DNA of 64,000 bases. Origin: Streptomyces finlayi. Lineage in GTDB: Bacteria; Actinomycetota; Actinomycetes; Streptomycetales; Streptomycetaceae. The stretch lies in contig NZ_CP045702.1 in assembly GCF_014216315.1 (NCBI RefSeq), forward strand, positions 2,108,001 to 2,172,000, in the 5' to 3' direction. Below the pieces are notes generated by a model, which ran no database searches, was not told the origin of the DNA, and was given only the letters and a program-made list of their open reading frames with translations. Each line of letters opens with the position of its first letter. Within the stretch, counting starts at the first letter, position 1. Made by a program: the position numbers and the translations under genes. Below are positions 1-7,942 of the stretch, piece after piece.

Positions 1-81
1 CTGGAGGAGATGGACCGGCCGGAGGTGGCCTGGCGGCATGTGATCCTGCGGACTCGGCTGGTGGTGCGCGAGTCGGCCTGA
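1..81 (+). CDS. C-terminal tail of a LacI/GalR-family regulator (partial)
   Basis: The window opens inside a reading frame that ends at the TGA at 79-81. The visible tail reads DRPEVAWRHVILRTRLVVRE, and endings of the form LxTRLVVRES are typical of LacI/GalR-family repressors. The DNA-binding and sugar-binding domains lie outside the window, so its effector cannot be named. A CebR-type operator stands about 340 bp downstream. That makes a cello-oligosaccharide regulator possible but not shown. Confidence 0.6.
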   Translation: MEEMDRPEVAWRHVILRTRLVVRESA

Positions 82-150
82 CGCGCCGTCGTACGCCGCC
101 CAGCTGCCGTGACAGCCGGGCGGGACGGAGTGGGGCACCCGCCGGACGCC

Positions 151-184
151 GACGCCGGCATCTCACCGACGCCGGCATCTCACC
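151..184. repeat. 17-bp tandem duplication
   Basis: The 17-mer gacgccggcatctcacc occurs twice head to tail (151-167 and 168-184), in non-coding DNA after the LacI-type gene. It looks like a simple slippage duplication. Confidence 0.8.
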
Positions 185-371
185 GGCGCCGTCCCCGAAC
201 CCGCCCCGAGGGCCACGCCCAACCCGGCCAGGACACCCGGCCGGCCCGTATGCCCAGCCGGCCAGGACACCCACACCCACGCCCCCGCCGACGTGGGCGT
301 CCTCCGCGTTCGGCGGCGCCACCTGATCTCGATGCCGCCGGAATCCGCGCGACGGATTTCGTTCCGATGGG

Positions 372-431
372 TTGCCAGGACACAGCGACGCTCCTACAGT
401 CCCCTACGAACAGCGGCTGGGAGCGCTCCCA
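372..431 (+). promoter_or_regulatory. sigma70-like promoter with CebR-type operator
   Basis: A promoter is readable as TTGCCA (372-377), a 17-bp spacer and TACAGT (395-400), predicting a start near 407. Just downstream lies the perfect 14-bp palindrome TGGGAGCGCTCCCA (418-431). This is the operator described for CebR, the cellobiose/cellotriose-responsive LacI-family repressor of Streptomyces cellulolytic genes. Its position over the start region suits repression. The nearest same-strand target is the LPMO gene about 620 bp downstream. Confidence 0.75.
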
Positions 432-1044
432 TGAGTGGGACGGTTACGTGCTCCTGATTCCGTGATCGCCCCATCCGGTCATCCCTCCCAGAGAGGCCCC
501 GCATGCGAGCGTCACCGCACGACCCCGGTACCGCGCGCAGTCTGCTCATCACTCACCACGCCGTCGACCCGGTCCGCCCCCGGCCGGCTGCCGGAAGCCG
601 GCGTTCACCCTGCGCTCCGGGCACCGGATCACATACGCGTGCACGGTCCATGCCCCGAGGCCGGGCCTCGCCCGGTCGCGCCTCCTCCCGGGCAGCTTCG
701 CCGTGCTGTGAGCGGCGCGGTACGACCCGGCCCTCGCGTCGTCAACTCCTGCCGCCGCACTGCTGATCCGCCCGAGGCGGCCTTCCGCCCAGGTCCGGCC
801 GGTCCCGTGGGGCGAGGCCGACGACCACGGCCGCATACCTGCCACGGTCCGCACCGCACCGCCGCCCGGCGATCCCCGGACGCCTCGCCTCCGGGCTCGC
901 CCGGAGCACACCGCCCTCCTGATCCGCGCACGCCCCCCAGACTCCTCGCCCGTCAGCCGGGCGCCTTCCCCGGACGGGCGAGGGCCCTCACCGGATGGTG
1001 ACCGCAGGAGAGAAGTGCAACCGGAACAATCCCCTCACAGGCAC
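432..1044. other. Long leader or intergenic stretch with no recognisable gene
   Basis: About 610 bp separate the CebR-type operator from the LPMO ribosome-binding site. Open frames exist here, as expected in high-GC DNA. They encode Arg/Pro/Ala-rich sequence with no domain, no good Shine-Dalgarno site and poor codon pattern. It may be a long 5' leader or decayed coding sequence. Confidence 0.5.
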
Positions 1045-1054
1045 AGGAGACATG

Positions 1055-2155
1055 ATGGCTCGACGCAGGAAACAACTCGCCTCTCTGGTGGCGGTGCTCG
1101 CGACGCTGCTCGGCGGGATCGCCCTGACATTGATGGGCCAGGGCAACGCCCAGGCGCACGGCGTCACGATGACACCGGGATCGCGTACCTACCTCTGCTG
1201 GCTGGACGCCAAGACCAGCACCGGCGCGCTGGACCCGACCAACCCCGCGTGCAGGGCCGCGCTCGACGAGAGTGGTGCGAGCTCGCTGTACAACTGGTTC
1301 GCCGTGCTCGACTCCAACGCGGGCGGGCGAGGACCGGGGTACGTCCCGGACGGAAAGCTGTGCAGCGCCGGTGACCGGTCGCCGTACGACTTCACCGGGT
1401 ACAACGCGGCCCGCGCCGACTGGCCCCGGACGCACCTGACGTCCGGCAGGACGATCCAGATCAAGCACAGCAACTGGGCCGCGCACCCGGGCTCGTTCCG
1501 GGTGTACCTGTCCAAACCCGGCTACTCACCCAGCACGGCACTGGGCTGGGACGACCTGGAGCTGATCGAGACCGTCACCAACCCGCCGCAGACGGGCTCG
1601 CCCGGCACGGACGGCGGCCATTACTACTGGGACCTGGCCCTGCCCTCGGGCCGCTCGGGTGACGCGGTGATGTTCATCCAGTGGGTGCGCTCGGACAGCC
1701 AGGAGAACTTCTTCTCCTGCTCCGACGTCGTCTTCGACGGCGGCAACGGCGAAGTCACCGGCATCCGCGGCTCGGGCGGCACCCCGACTCCCACACCCAC
1801 TCCGACCCCCACACCCACTCCGACCCCGACTCCCACCGACCCGCACACCGGGTGCATGGCCGTCTACAACGTGACCAACTCCTGGAGCGGCGGCTTCCAG
1901 GGTTCTGTCGAGGTCATGAACCATGGCACGACGGCGCGTGAGGGCTGGGCGGTGAAATGGACGCCCGGCGCGGGCGCCAAGGTCAGCAGCGTGTGGAACG
2001 GTGCGCTGACCACGGGGTCCGATGGCACGCTCACGGTCAGGAACCTCGACTACAACCGGACCGTCCCACCCGAGGGCAGCGTCACCTTCGGGTTCACGGC
2101 GACATCGACCGGCAACAACTACCCGGTCGGCTCGATCGGCTGCGTCACCCCGTAG
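1055..2155 (+). CDS. Secreted lytic polysaccharide monooxygenase (AA10) with C-terminal CBM2
   Basis: Copper-dependent oxidase predicted to cleave crystalline chitin or cellulose outside the cell. The first about 34 residues form a signal peptide (MARRRKQ, hydrophobic core, then AQA) whose cleavage exposes HGVTMTPG. AA10 enzymes need this N-terminal His as half of the histidine brace. The catalytic domain runs to about residue 245, followed by a Thr-Pro linker of repeated TP units and a cellulose-binding CBM2 of about 95 residues (GCMAVYNVTNSWSGGFQ to GSIGCVTP). The CBM2 and the upstream CebR-type site both favour cellulose as substrate. AGGAGA at 1045-1050 favours ATG 1055 over the adjacent ATG 1052, and an in-frame GTG/ATG start further upstream would add non-signal residues. 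Confidence 0.9.
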   Translation: MARRRKQLASLVAVLATLLGGIALTLMGQGNAQAHGVTMTPGSRTYLCWLDAKTSTGALDPTNPACRAALDESGASSLYNWFAVLDSNAGGRGPGYVPDGKLCSAGDRSPYDFTGYNAARADWPRTHLTSGRTIQIKHSNWAAHPGSFRVYLSKPGYSPSTALGWDDLELIETVTNPPQTGSPGTDGGHYYWDLALPSGRSGDAVMFIQWVRSDSQENFFSCSDVVFDGGNGEVTGIRGSGGTPTPTPTPTPTPTPTPTPTDPHTGCMAVYNVTNSWSGGFQGSVEVMNHGTTAREGWAVKWTPGAGAKVSSVWNGALTTGSDGTLTVRNLDYNRTVPPEGSVTFGFTATSTGNNYPVGSIGCVTP

Positions 2156-2169
2156 CCGCTGATGCGGGC

Positions 2170-2204
2170 AGCGCCGGTTCCCGCTTCGCGCGGGGACCGG
2201 CGCT
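2170..2204 (+). terminator. Hairpin terminator after the LPMO gene
   Basis: A 15-bp stem (2170-2184 with 2190-2204, one G-T wobble) with a TTCGC loop starts 15 nt after the LPMO stop codon. It lacks a U-tract, as is common in Streptomyces. Confidence 0.75.
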
Positions 2205-2377
2205 GTCGTGTGCGCGGCCCCCACGGACGGCCCGGGAGATCCTGCGACTGGGCCGTTCACCTCAACTCGGCCGCCAGTCCCAGAAGTTCACCCGAGCCCC
2301 AGAAACGCTCAGCCGTCCGCGGCGATCAAACGATTCCGGTCACAAACCGCTTCCGTCAGCCGCCGTCAAAGGGTTCA

Positions 2378-2543
2378 CTAGGTCCTGTCTGGAGTTCCAG
2401 CGCGGGAGAAGGAGCGGCGTCCGGTGCCGTCGAATCCAAGGCGGAGGAGGGAGCGATGGCGGAGCCCTCGCGACTGACGACAACGCCGGAGGCGGCGGTG
2501 CCGGACGCCGCGACGCCGCGGGGGAACTCCAGACAGGACCTAG
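2378..2543. mobile_element. MITE-like element with 21-bp perfect terminal inverted repeats
   Basis: CTAGGTCCTGTCTGGAGTTC at 2378-2397 (plus one more base) is repeated exactly in inverse orientation at 2523-2543. The symmetry continues inward imperfectly: ggcgtccggtgccgtc on the left mirrors ggcggtgccggacgcc on the right. The 166-bp unit is bounded by CTAG, has no convincing gene inside, and the flanks do not continue the symmetry. Size and structure fit a non-autonomous transposable element or an IS deletion derivative. It could instead be a large regulatory hairpin in front of the terpene synthase gene. No clear target duplication beyond CTAG is visible. Confidence 0.55.
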
Positions 2544-2775
2544 GGGTCACGCATGGTGACGCGAGCGGCCCCGACAGCTCGCGCACGGCTCCGATGCTCC
2601 GGGCACCCGGCGGAGGGAAGTGGACCGCGATGACCGCCTTACCTCGTAGGGTGACCCTCTGTCCAGGGCTGACACACCCAGGGCACCCTCCCGCCGATGA
2701 GCCGGCACCGATGCGTGAATTCGATCAATTCCCGGTTCGTATCGTTCATCCGCATCGTTTCGACGAGGGGCACCA

Positions 2776-3783
2776 ATGAGCCAGATTGTGTTACCGGCGT
2801 TTCATATGCCGTTCCAGAGCGCAGGGTGCAATCCAGGCATGGAGCAAACGAGGAAGGCCGCCTGGGAGTGGGCGGAATCCAATGATCTCCTGTTGTCCCC
2901 GGTGGCCAGGAAGAAGATGCTGCGGACGCGGCCGGAGCTCTGGATATCCCTCATCTTTCCGTCCGCCTCGCAGAAGCACCTCGATCTCTTCTGCCAGTGG
3001 CTCTTCTGGGCCTTCCTGGTGGACGACGAGTTCGACGACGGCCCGGCCGGGCGCGATCCGCAGATGTGCGAGGAGGCGATCGCCCGGCTCGTGGACGTAC
3101 TGGACGGCGCCGTGCCGCACGGCCCGATGGAGCGCGCGCTCGACGGACTGCGGTGGCGAACCTGCCAGGACCGTTCCCAGCGCTGGGTCCGGCAGTTCCG
3201 CCGGGACACCGTCGCCTGGCTGTGGACGTACTACGCGGAGGCCGTCGAGCGAGCCGCGGGACAGGTGCCCAGCCGGGCCGACTTCGTGAAGCACCGCCGG
3301 GACTCGGTGGCGATGCAGCCCTTCCTCGACCTGCACGAGATCACCGCGGGGATAGATCTACCGGAGTCCGCCCGCAGCCTTCCCGCGTATATCGCACTGC
3401 GTGACGCGGTGACCGATCATTCGGGCCTGTGCAATGACATCTGCTCCTTCGAGAAGGAGGCCCTGCTCGGTTACGAGCACAACGCCGTCCGGCTCATTCA
3501 GCGCGACCGCAGATGCACGCTCCAGGAAGCGGTCGACGAGGCCGGGGTCCAGCTGGCCCGCATAGCCGAGCGCGTACAGCGGGCCGAAAAGGCACTCGCC
3601 GACGAAATAGACGCGGCGGGTATCGACGGAGGAACCAAAGCCGCCCTGGAGCGCTGCGTCCAGGACTATCGCGGGCTCGTCCGGGGCGATTTCGACTACC
3701 ACGCGCGCGCCGAGCGGTACACACGCCCCGATCTGCTGGAGTTCGACGAGCGGGAGGCGATGTCGGGTTACTTCGCCGCCTGA
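2776..3783 (+). CDS. Class I terpene synthase (probable sesquiterpene cyclase)
   Basis: Predicted Mg-dependent cyclase acting on farnesyl diphosphate or a similar prenyl diphosphate. The 335-residue length is normal for bacterial single-domain cyclases. The Asp-rich motif DDEFDD lies at residues 83-88, the NSE triad NDICSFEKE at 220-228, and the C-terminal Arg-Tyr pair (AERYT) near 313. It is not a geosmin or 2-methylisoborneol synthase by length or motif (not DDHFLE or DDCYCED), and the product cannot be read from sequence. GAGGGG at 2765-2770 supports the ATG. Leucine 6 is encoded by TTA, so translation should depend on the bldA tRNA. No P450, prenyl transferase or other tailoring gene lies beside it. 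Confidence 0.88.
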   Translation: MSQIVLPAFHMPFQSAGCNPGMEQTRKAAWEWAESNDLLLSPVARKKMLRTRPELWISLIFPSASQKHLDLFCQWLFWAFLVDDEFDDGPAGRDPQMCEEAIARLVDVLDGAVPHGPMERALDGLRWRTCQDRSQRWVRQFRRDTVAWLWTYYAEAVERAAGQVPSRADFVKHRRDSVAMQPFLDLHEITAGIDLPESARSLPAYIALRDAVTDHSGLCNDICSFEKEALLGYEHNAVRLIQRDRRCTLQEAVDEAGVQLARIAERVQRAEKALADEIDAAGIDGGTKAALERCVQDYRGLVRGDFDYHARAERYTRPDLLEFDEREAMSGYFAA

Positions 3784-3963
3784 CGCCGGAAGCGGGCACC
3801 CATGCGGTCGCGGCACGGTGGAGCGGGGGGGGCGTGCGGGACGCGGTCATGGTCAGGCCGACGACATCCGAACGGGGGTGACCGCGCACGGTCCGTGGAT
3901 ACGGTTCGCCGCGTCCGGCGATCCCGAGCCGTACCGCGACTGACGGGGGACCGTCTCCAGCGG

Positions 3964-3985
3964 CCCCCGGCCCTGCGGCCGGGGG
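3964..3985 (-). terminator. Hairpin terminator for the EF-hand gene
   Basis: CCCCCGGCC (3964-3972) pairs with GGCCGGGGG (3977-3985) over a 4-nt loop, 14 nt beyond the EF-hand stop codon. It could also stop transcription coming from the terpene synthase gene. Confidence 0.65.
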
Positions 3986-3998
3986 TCCTCCAGGCGGG

Positions 3999-4214
3999 TC
4001 AGGCCTTGTTCTGCGCGGCCCAGAACTCGTCGAAGGTGAGGAGGCCGTCACCGTTCGCGTCGTTCGAGTTGATGATCGCCTGCGCCACCGTCTCGGTGAC
4101 GAACGGGTCGCCGAGCTGCGCCATCGCGCTCTTGTACTCGTTCGCCGTTATGAGGCCGTCCCCGTTCTGGTCGAACCGGTCGAATGCCTTGCGTGCCGAC
4201 TCGATGTCCGCCAC
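3999..4214 (-). CDS. Small EF-hand calcium-binding protein
   Basis: A 71-residue cytosolic protein with two canonical EF-hand loops: DQNGDGLITANE (residues 15-26) and DANGDGLLTFDE (52-63). Both have Asp/Asn at positions 1, 3 and 5 and Glu at 12, so each should bind one Ca2+. This matches the small calmodulin-like proteins of Streptomyces implicated in Ca2+ buffering during development. The frame stays open 29 codons further upstream, but that extension is Pro/Arg-rich and unlike the family. The GTG at 4214 (VADIESARKAF) follows a purine-rich GAAGGGGCGG stretch and gives a complete two-hand protein. Confidence 0.85.
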   Translation of the reverse strand: MADIESARKAFDRFDQNGDGLITANEYKSAMAQLGDPFVTETVAQAIINSNDANGDGLLTFDEFWAAQNKA

Positions 4215-4875
4215 TGTTCCGCCCCTTCGTCCTACGTCACTGACGGGGGTCAGATTATCGGGCGCATGCGGTGGCACCGGCGGCGGCCGGTGAACAAGCA
4301 CGTCGGCGGCGTCCGCCGAGGGGTCCGCCTGGGGGTGCGCCGAGCCACGGCGAGGAGTCGACCGTCATGTCCGGTGCACCGGCGGAGGTGTTGGCGGCGG
4401 CCCAGCAGTCGCCGGGGAGGCCCGCGCGCTTACGTTCCAGGCGGTCGGCTACCGGGCGGTGGGCGCCGAGGCGGTGCTGACGCCCGTCACGTCCGCACGG
4501 AATCTTCACTTGGATGATCAATGAAATACTCGCCCCATTCCATGATTATGCACTGAAAGCCAGGCGAGTGACCCAACACACCTACGATTCATCCGCGAGA
4601 TGGGCGTCTACGTAGGCTATTGTCCGGATTGCGACTTTGGCACCGGGGGCGCCGGTCTGCCATAGTCGGTCGCACGACCCCCATCGACCCGGGCCAGGTC
4701 GTCCAGAGCGGCCGTGAACACACCCCCCCCCATTCACGGCTTCCCACAGAGGTCCCCGACGTGCCGCACAACGGCTGACCGGGGGCTTCTGTGCGTCCGG
4801 ACGCGGTGACGGGTGGAGCTGGACAGGGGCCGGACAAGGGCTGGGCGGGCGCCGGTCAGGGCGGACCCGACGGAT
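4215..4875. other. Intergenic stretch, no convincing gene
   Basis: About 660 bp between the EF-hand and ATPase genes. The short open frames on both strands lack domains and ribosome-binding sites. It holds a promoter-like pair on the + strand (separate entry) and a 9-C run near 4725. Confidence 0.6.
4637..4666 (+). promoter_or_regulatory. Candidate orphan promoter
   Basis: TTGGCA (4637-4642), an 18-bp spacer and CATAGT (4661-4666) resemble an HrdB-type promoter firing rightward. Downstream the only early frame is a 5-codon GTG-CCG-CAC-AAC-GGC-TGA with a weak AGAGGT before it. Any transcript would run antisense into the 3' end of the ATPase gene at 4876. It may therefore make a small or antisense RNA, or be a chance match. 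Confidence 0.3.
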
Positions 4876-5472
4876 TCAGCGGTCGGAGATCCTCATCTCG
4901 AACCAGGTGGTCTTCCCGCGCGGTAAGAGGTCCACGCCCCAGCGGTCGGAGAGCTTGTCGACGAGGAAGAGTCCCCGCCCGCTGACATCCATCTCCCGCA
5001 CGGGCATCAGGCAGGGCAGTCCGCGCGAGGGGTCGCGCACCTCGACCCTGATCCAGCCCCGACGGCGCACCATGCGCAGACCGAAGACGCGGGCGCCGGT
5101 GTGCCGCACCGCGTTGCCGACGAGTTCCGAGACGAGCAGGACCGCGTGCTCGGCGATCAACGGCGAGAGCGCCCACTGCCGCAGCACCACACCCGAGGTG
5201 AGCCGGCGGGCGGTCGCGGCGGACTCCGGGCGCGAGGGCAGCCGGACCTCGTCCTCCGTCGGATTCCCGAACAACTCCAGCGCTTTCAAAGCCTGTTCGT
5301 CCTCACTGGCCGATGTCCAGCGTGCCGCGGTCGCGCTGCTGCGCGGTCGCGGCTGTTCCAAACCCTCCAGGCCCGCCATGCCCACCATCATGGCCGGACG
5401 GAGCGGGTTCCGGGGCCGTTCCAGGGGAATCCCTCCCCCGGAATCAAGTATTCCGCGGGGCCGGGTAGACAT
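4876..5472 (-). CDS. RsbW-like ATP-binding protein (HATPase_c_2; putative anti-sigma or regulatory kinase)
   Basis: The 198-residue protein carries a GHKL ATPase fold in its C-terminal two thirds. The N-box is SELVGNAVRHTGA, followed by the G1-like VRDPSRGLP and the G2-like GRGLFLVDKLSDRWG. Proteins of this kind in Streptomyces resemble SpoIIAB/RsbW and are abundant and mostly uncharacterised. The first about 70 residues are disordered-looking. No sigma factor or anti-anti-sigma gene is adjacent, so its partner is unknown. The ATG at 5472 lacks a clear ribosome-binding site. An internal ATG pair at residues 28-29 (MMVGMAGLEGLEQ) is an equally good start and is the conserved beginning I recall for this family. 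Confidence 0.8.
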   Translation of the reverse strand: MSTRPRGILDSGGGIPLERPRNPLRPAMMVGMAGLEGLEQPRPRSSATAARWTSASEDEQALKALELFGNPTEDEVRLPSRPESAATARRLTSGVVLRQWALSPLIAEHAVLLVSELVGNAVRHTGARVFGLRMVRRRGWIRVEVRDPSRGLPCLMPVREMDVSGRGLFLVDKLSDRWGVDLLPRGKTTWFEMRISDR

Positions 5473-5559
5473 ATGCCACTGGCAGAACGTTGCCCCCCCT
5501 AGCCCACCTGACCTGTGAATACACCCTCCGGAACGGGATGTGCCAGGCCTGAGGGACCA

Positions 5560-5588
5560 CTGGGCCTCAAGGTTTCCTCAAGGCCCAG
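5560..5588 (-). terminator. Hairpin terminator after the enoyl-CoA hydratase gene
   Basis: CTGGGCCT (5560-5567) pairs with AGGCCCAG (5581-5588), and the 13-nt interior can form a short AGG/CCT extension. It lies 54 nt beyond the hydratase stop codon. Confidence 0.55.
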
Positions 5589-5642
5589 CTAATCCGCCCG
5601 CACGGATGAACGTCCGTCCCGTTGAGCGCGACTGACGTTCGG

Positions 5643-6410
5643 TCAGAGGAACTGGGCCTTGCCGGGTCCCTCCTCCACGAAGCTGCGCATTCCTCGCTCG
5701 GTGTCCTCGGTGGCGAACAGACCCGCGAACCAGTTCCGCTCGATCGTGAGCCCGGTGTCGATGTCGGTCTCCAGCCCCGCGTCCACGGACTCCTTGGCGG
5801 CGCGCAGCGCCAGCGCCGGTCCCTGGGCCAGTCGTGCGGCCCAGGCGTGGGCCTGCTCGTACACCTCGGCCGCCGGCACCACCCGGTCCACCAGGCCCAT
5901 CGTCAGGGCCTCCGCCGCCTTCACCTGACGACCCGTGAAGATGAGGTCCTTGGCCCGGGACGGGCCGACCAGCCGGGCGAGCCGCTGGGTTCCGCCCGCG
6001 CCGGGGATCAGCCCGAGCAGGATCTCCGGCTGGCCGAGCTTCGCGTTGTCCCCGGCGATCCGGAAGTCGGCGCAGAGCGCCAGTTCGCAGCCGCCGCCGA
6101 GCGCGTAGCCGGTGACGGCCGCGACGACGGGCTTGGGGATGCGCGCGACGGCGGTGAAGGAGTCCTGGAGCGCCTTGGACCGCTTGATCATGGCGGTGTG
6201 GTCCATCGCCCGCATCTCCTTGATGTCCGCGCCGGCGGCGAACACCTTCTCACCGCCGTAGAGGATCACGGCCCGCACGTCGTCGCGGCGGGTGGCCTCC
6301 TCGGCCAGCTCGCGCAGACGGTCCTGGACGGCGACGTCCAAGGCGTTCATCGGCGGCCGGTCCAGCCGGATCGTGCCGACGTTGTCGCTTACTTCGAGGG
6401 TTACGGTCAT
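5643..6410 (-). CDS. Enoyl-CoA hydratase/isomerase (crotonase family)
   Basis: A 255-residue cytosolic crotonase predicted to hydrate 2-enoyl-CoA esters in fatty-acid or branched-chain degradation. The CoA-binding and oxyanion region FAAGADIKEM, the conserved GYALGGGCELALCADFRIA, and the catalytic-Glu region GQPEILLGLIPGAGGTQRL are all present. Both glutamates expected of a true hydratase appear to be there (GGCEL and GQPEI). The ATG at 6410 (MTVTLEVSDN) is preferred, because the upstream in-frame ATG at 6440 abuts the terminator of the preceding gene. No Shine-Dalgarno sequence precedes 6410, so the mRNA may be leaderless. A palindrome right upstream is a likely repressor site. Confidence 0.88.
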   Translation of the reverse strand: MTVTLEVSDNVGTIRLDRPPMNALDVAVQDRLRELAEEATRRDDVRAVILYGGEKVFAAGADIKEMRAMDHTAMIKRSKALQDSFTAVARIPKPVVAAVTGYALGGGCELALCADFRIAGDNAKLGQPEILLGLIPGAGGTQRLARLVGPSRAKDLIFTGRQVKAAEALTMGLVDRVVPAAEVYEQAHAWAARLAQGPALALRAAKESVDAGLETDIDTGLTIERNWFAGLFATEDTERGMRSFVEEGPGKAQFL

Positions 6411-6419
6411 GGGAGGCAG

Positions 6420-6435
6420 GTTAACGCTTGCTAAC
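6420..6435 (-). promoter_or_regulatory. Palindromic operator upstream of the enoyl-CoA hydratase
   Basis: GTTAACGCTTGCTAAC is a near-perfect 16-bp inverted repeat (half-sites GTTAAC/GTTAGC) starting 10 nt upstream of the hydratase start. Its position and TTA/TAA-rich arms in high-GC DNA fit a TetR-family operator. The cognate regulator is not beside it. Confidence 0.5.
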
Positions 6436-6440
6436 GACAA

Positions 6441-6475
6441 CGGGCCCGGTGCTGTTGCTCACAGCACCGGGCCCG
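6441..6475 (-). terminator. Strong hairpin terminator of the first L,D-transpeptidase gene
   Basis: A perfect 15-bp stem (6441-6455 with 6461-6475) and 5-nt loop starts 20 nt after the stop codon of the gene at 6495-7748. Confidence 0.85.
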
Positions 6476-6494
6476 CTCCGTCGAACCGGAGAAC

Positions 6495-7748
6495 CTACGC
6501 GGTCCACTCCGACCAGGCCATGTTCCAGCCGTTGAGGCCGTTGTCCGGCTGAATCGTCTTGTCCTTGGAGTTCTTCACCACGACCACGTCCCCGATCAGG
6601 GACTTGTCGAAGAACCAGGCCGCCGGGGTCTGGCCGTCGTAGCCGCCGCGTACATCGCGCAGACCGACACAGCCGTGGCTCGTGTTGGTCGTGCCGAAGA
6701 TGCTCGAGCTGCCCCAGTAGTTGCCGTGGATGAAGGTGCCCGACGTGGACAGGCGCATCGCGTGCGGCACGTCCTTGATGTCGTACTCGCCGCCGAAGCC
6801 GACGGTGTCACCGTTCATCCGGGTCACCTTGAGCTTCTCGCTGATGACCATCTGACCGTTGTACGTGGTCGTGGCCGGGGCGCCGGCGGAGATCGGGATG
6901 TCCTTGATCTGCTTGCCGTCCCTGACGACCTTCATCCGCTTGGACGTCGCGTCGACCGTGGAGACCTGGCTGCGGCCGATGGTGAACTTCACCGTCTTGG
7001 CCTGCTTGCCGTAGACACCCGGCCGCCCCTCGACACCGTCGAGGTCGAGGCGCACGGTCACCTTCGTGCCCGCTGCCCAGTAATTCTCCGGACGGAAGTC
7101 CAGCCGGTCGTTGCCGAACCAGTGGCCCGCCACCTCGACGGGCGGATCGGCGGTCACGCGGACCGCGTTCTCCACGGCGTCCGGATCGGTGATCCCCCGG
7201 GTGAAGTGGATCGACACCGGCATGCCGACGCCGACGGTCGAACCGTCCTCCGGCGTGTACTGCCCGATGAAGGTGTTCTGCGGAACGAGTGTGGTGAAGG
7301 TGGTGTCCTTCGCCGATTCACGCCCCTTGGCGTCCTTGGCGACCGCGTGCACCCTGTACTTCGTCGCCGCGGCCAGATGCCGCTCCGGGACCCAGCCGGA
7401 CCCGTCCGCCGAGATCTCGCCCTCGACCTCGTTGCCCTTGGGATCAGCGACCTTGACCGTACTCAGCTTGCCCTTGGCCGCCGAGACCTTCAGGGCTCCG
7501 CTCGTCGCCACCGAGTCCGCGCCGTCCTCCGGAGCGATCGTCACGACGGCCTGCGAGGCACTCGTGTCGGCGGACTTCGGCCCGTTGTCCTTCGGCGGCT
7601 CGTTCCCGGCCCCCGTGGCGTCCCCGCCGCAGGCCGTGACCAGCAGCAGCAGTGCGCCCAGCACCAGAGCCAGGAGTCCGGACGCCCCGCGCCCACGCCG
7701 TCCGCCGACTGCTCCGGCCGATGCCCCCCATATGGGCTGCCCGTTCAA
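6495..7748 (-). CDS. L,D-transpeptidase lipoprotein with Ig-like domains
   Basis: Predicted to make 3-3 crosslinks in peptidoglycan or to trim tetrapeptides outside the membrane. The N-terminal hydrophobic stretch ends in the lipobox LLVTAC, followed by a Gly/Asn/Pro-rich spacer and two beta-rich domains of the LdtMt2 type (about residues 70-285). The C-terminal YkuD domain contains GTFIHGNYW and SHGCVGLRD, with catalytic Cys about 360. A TTG at 7748 (LNGQPIWG) with GAGGGGAGA 9 nt upstream is the best start; the frame is open further, but that part has no signal. A paralogue of the same architecture lies just upstream (7943-9169). The two genes are each followed by a terminator and so appear to be separate units. 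Confidence 0.9.
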   Translation of the reverse strand: MNGQPIWGASAGAVGGRRGRGASGLLALVLGALLLLVTACGGDATGAGNEPPKDNGPKSADTSASQAVVTIAPEDGADSVATSGALKVSAAKGKLSTVKVADPKGNEVEGEISADGSGWVPERHLAAATKYRVHAVAKDAKGRESAKDTTFTTLVPQNTFIGQYTPEDGSTVGVGMPVSIHFTRGITDPDAVENAVRVTADPPVEVAGHWFGNDRLDFRPENYWAAGTKVTVRLDLDGVEGRPGVYGKQAKTVKFTIGRSQVSTVDATSKRMKVVRDGKQIKDIPISAGAPATTTYNGQMVISEKLKVTRMNGDTVGFGGEYDIKDVPHAMRLSTSGTFIHGNYWGSSSIFGTTNTSHGCVGLRDVRGGYDGQTPAAWFFDKSLIGDVVVVKNSKDKTIQPDNGLNGWNMAWSEWTA

Positions 7749-7860
7749 TGTGGTCGTCTCCCCTCGCACGGCCCGGCGACCCCGCCGGAACCCGCACCCC
7801 CGCGCGCTGAACATGCGCGCCCGGCGCTAGATAATCACACCGGAAGCGGAGATTGCCCCC

Positions 7861-7907
7861 CTGCGCATGTCACCGTTCAGTCCCAACTTGTCCGGTGACA
7901 TGCGCAG
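7861..7907 (-). terminator. Inverted repeat terminator of the second L,D-transpeptidase gene
   Basis: CTGCGCATGTCACCG (7861-7875) is mirrored exactly at 7893-7907 across 17 nt, starting 35 nt beyond the stop codon at 7943. The large loop is unusual, so an operator role for the divergently placed upstream DNA of the first paralogue cannot be excluded. Confidence 0.55.
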
Positions 7908-7942
7908 GTGACACGGGGTGCGGCGGACCGGCGGACCGGGCG

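Noticed and set aside
435..1001. Rightward 188-codon frame between the CebR-type operator and the LPMO gene
   Set aside because: Its GC third-position pattern, composition and lack of a ribosome-binding site do not support a protein. It stays listed only as an unexplained interval.
2776..3783. Geosmin or 2-methylisoborneol synthase
   Set aside because: Too short for geosmin synthase, and the Asp-rich motif is DDEFDD, not the forms of those two families.
4791..4985. Short rightward frame starting MRPDAVTGGAGQGPDKGW
   Set aside because: Gly-rich start then antisense to the ATPase C-terminus; no ribosome-binding site.
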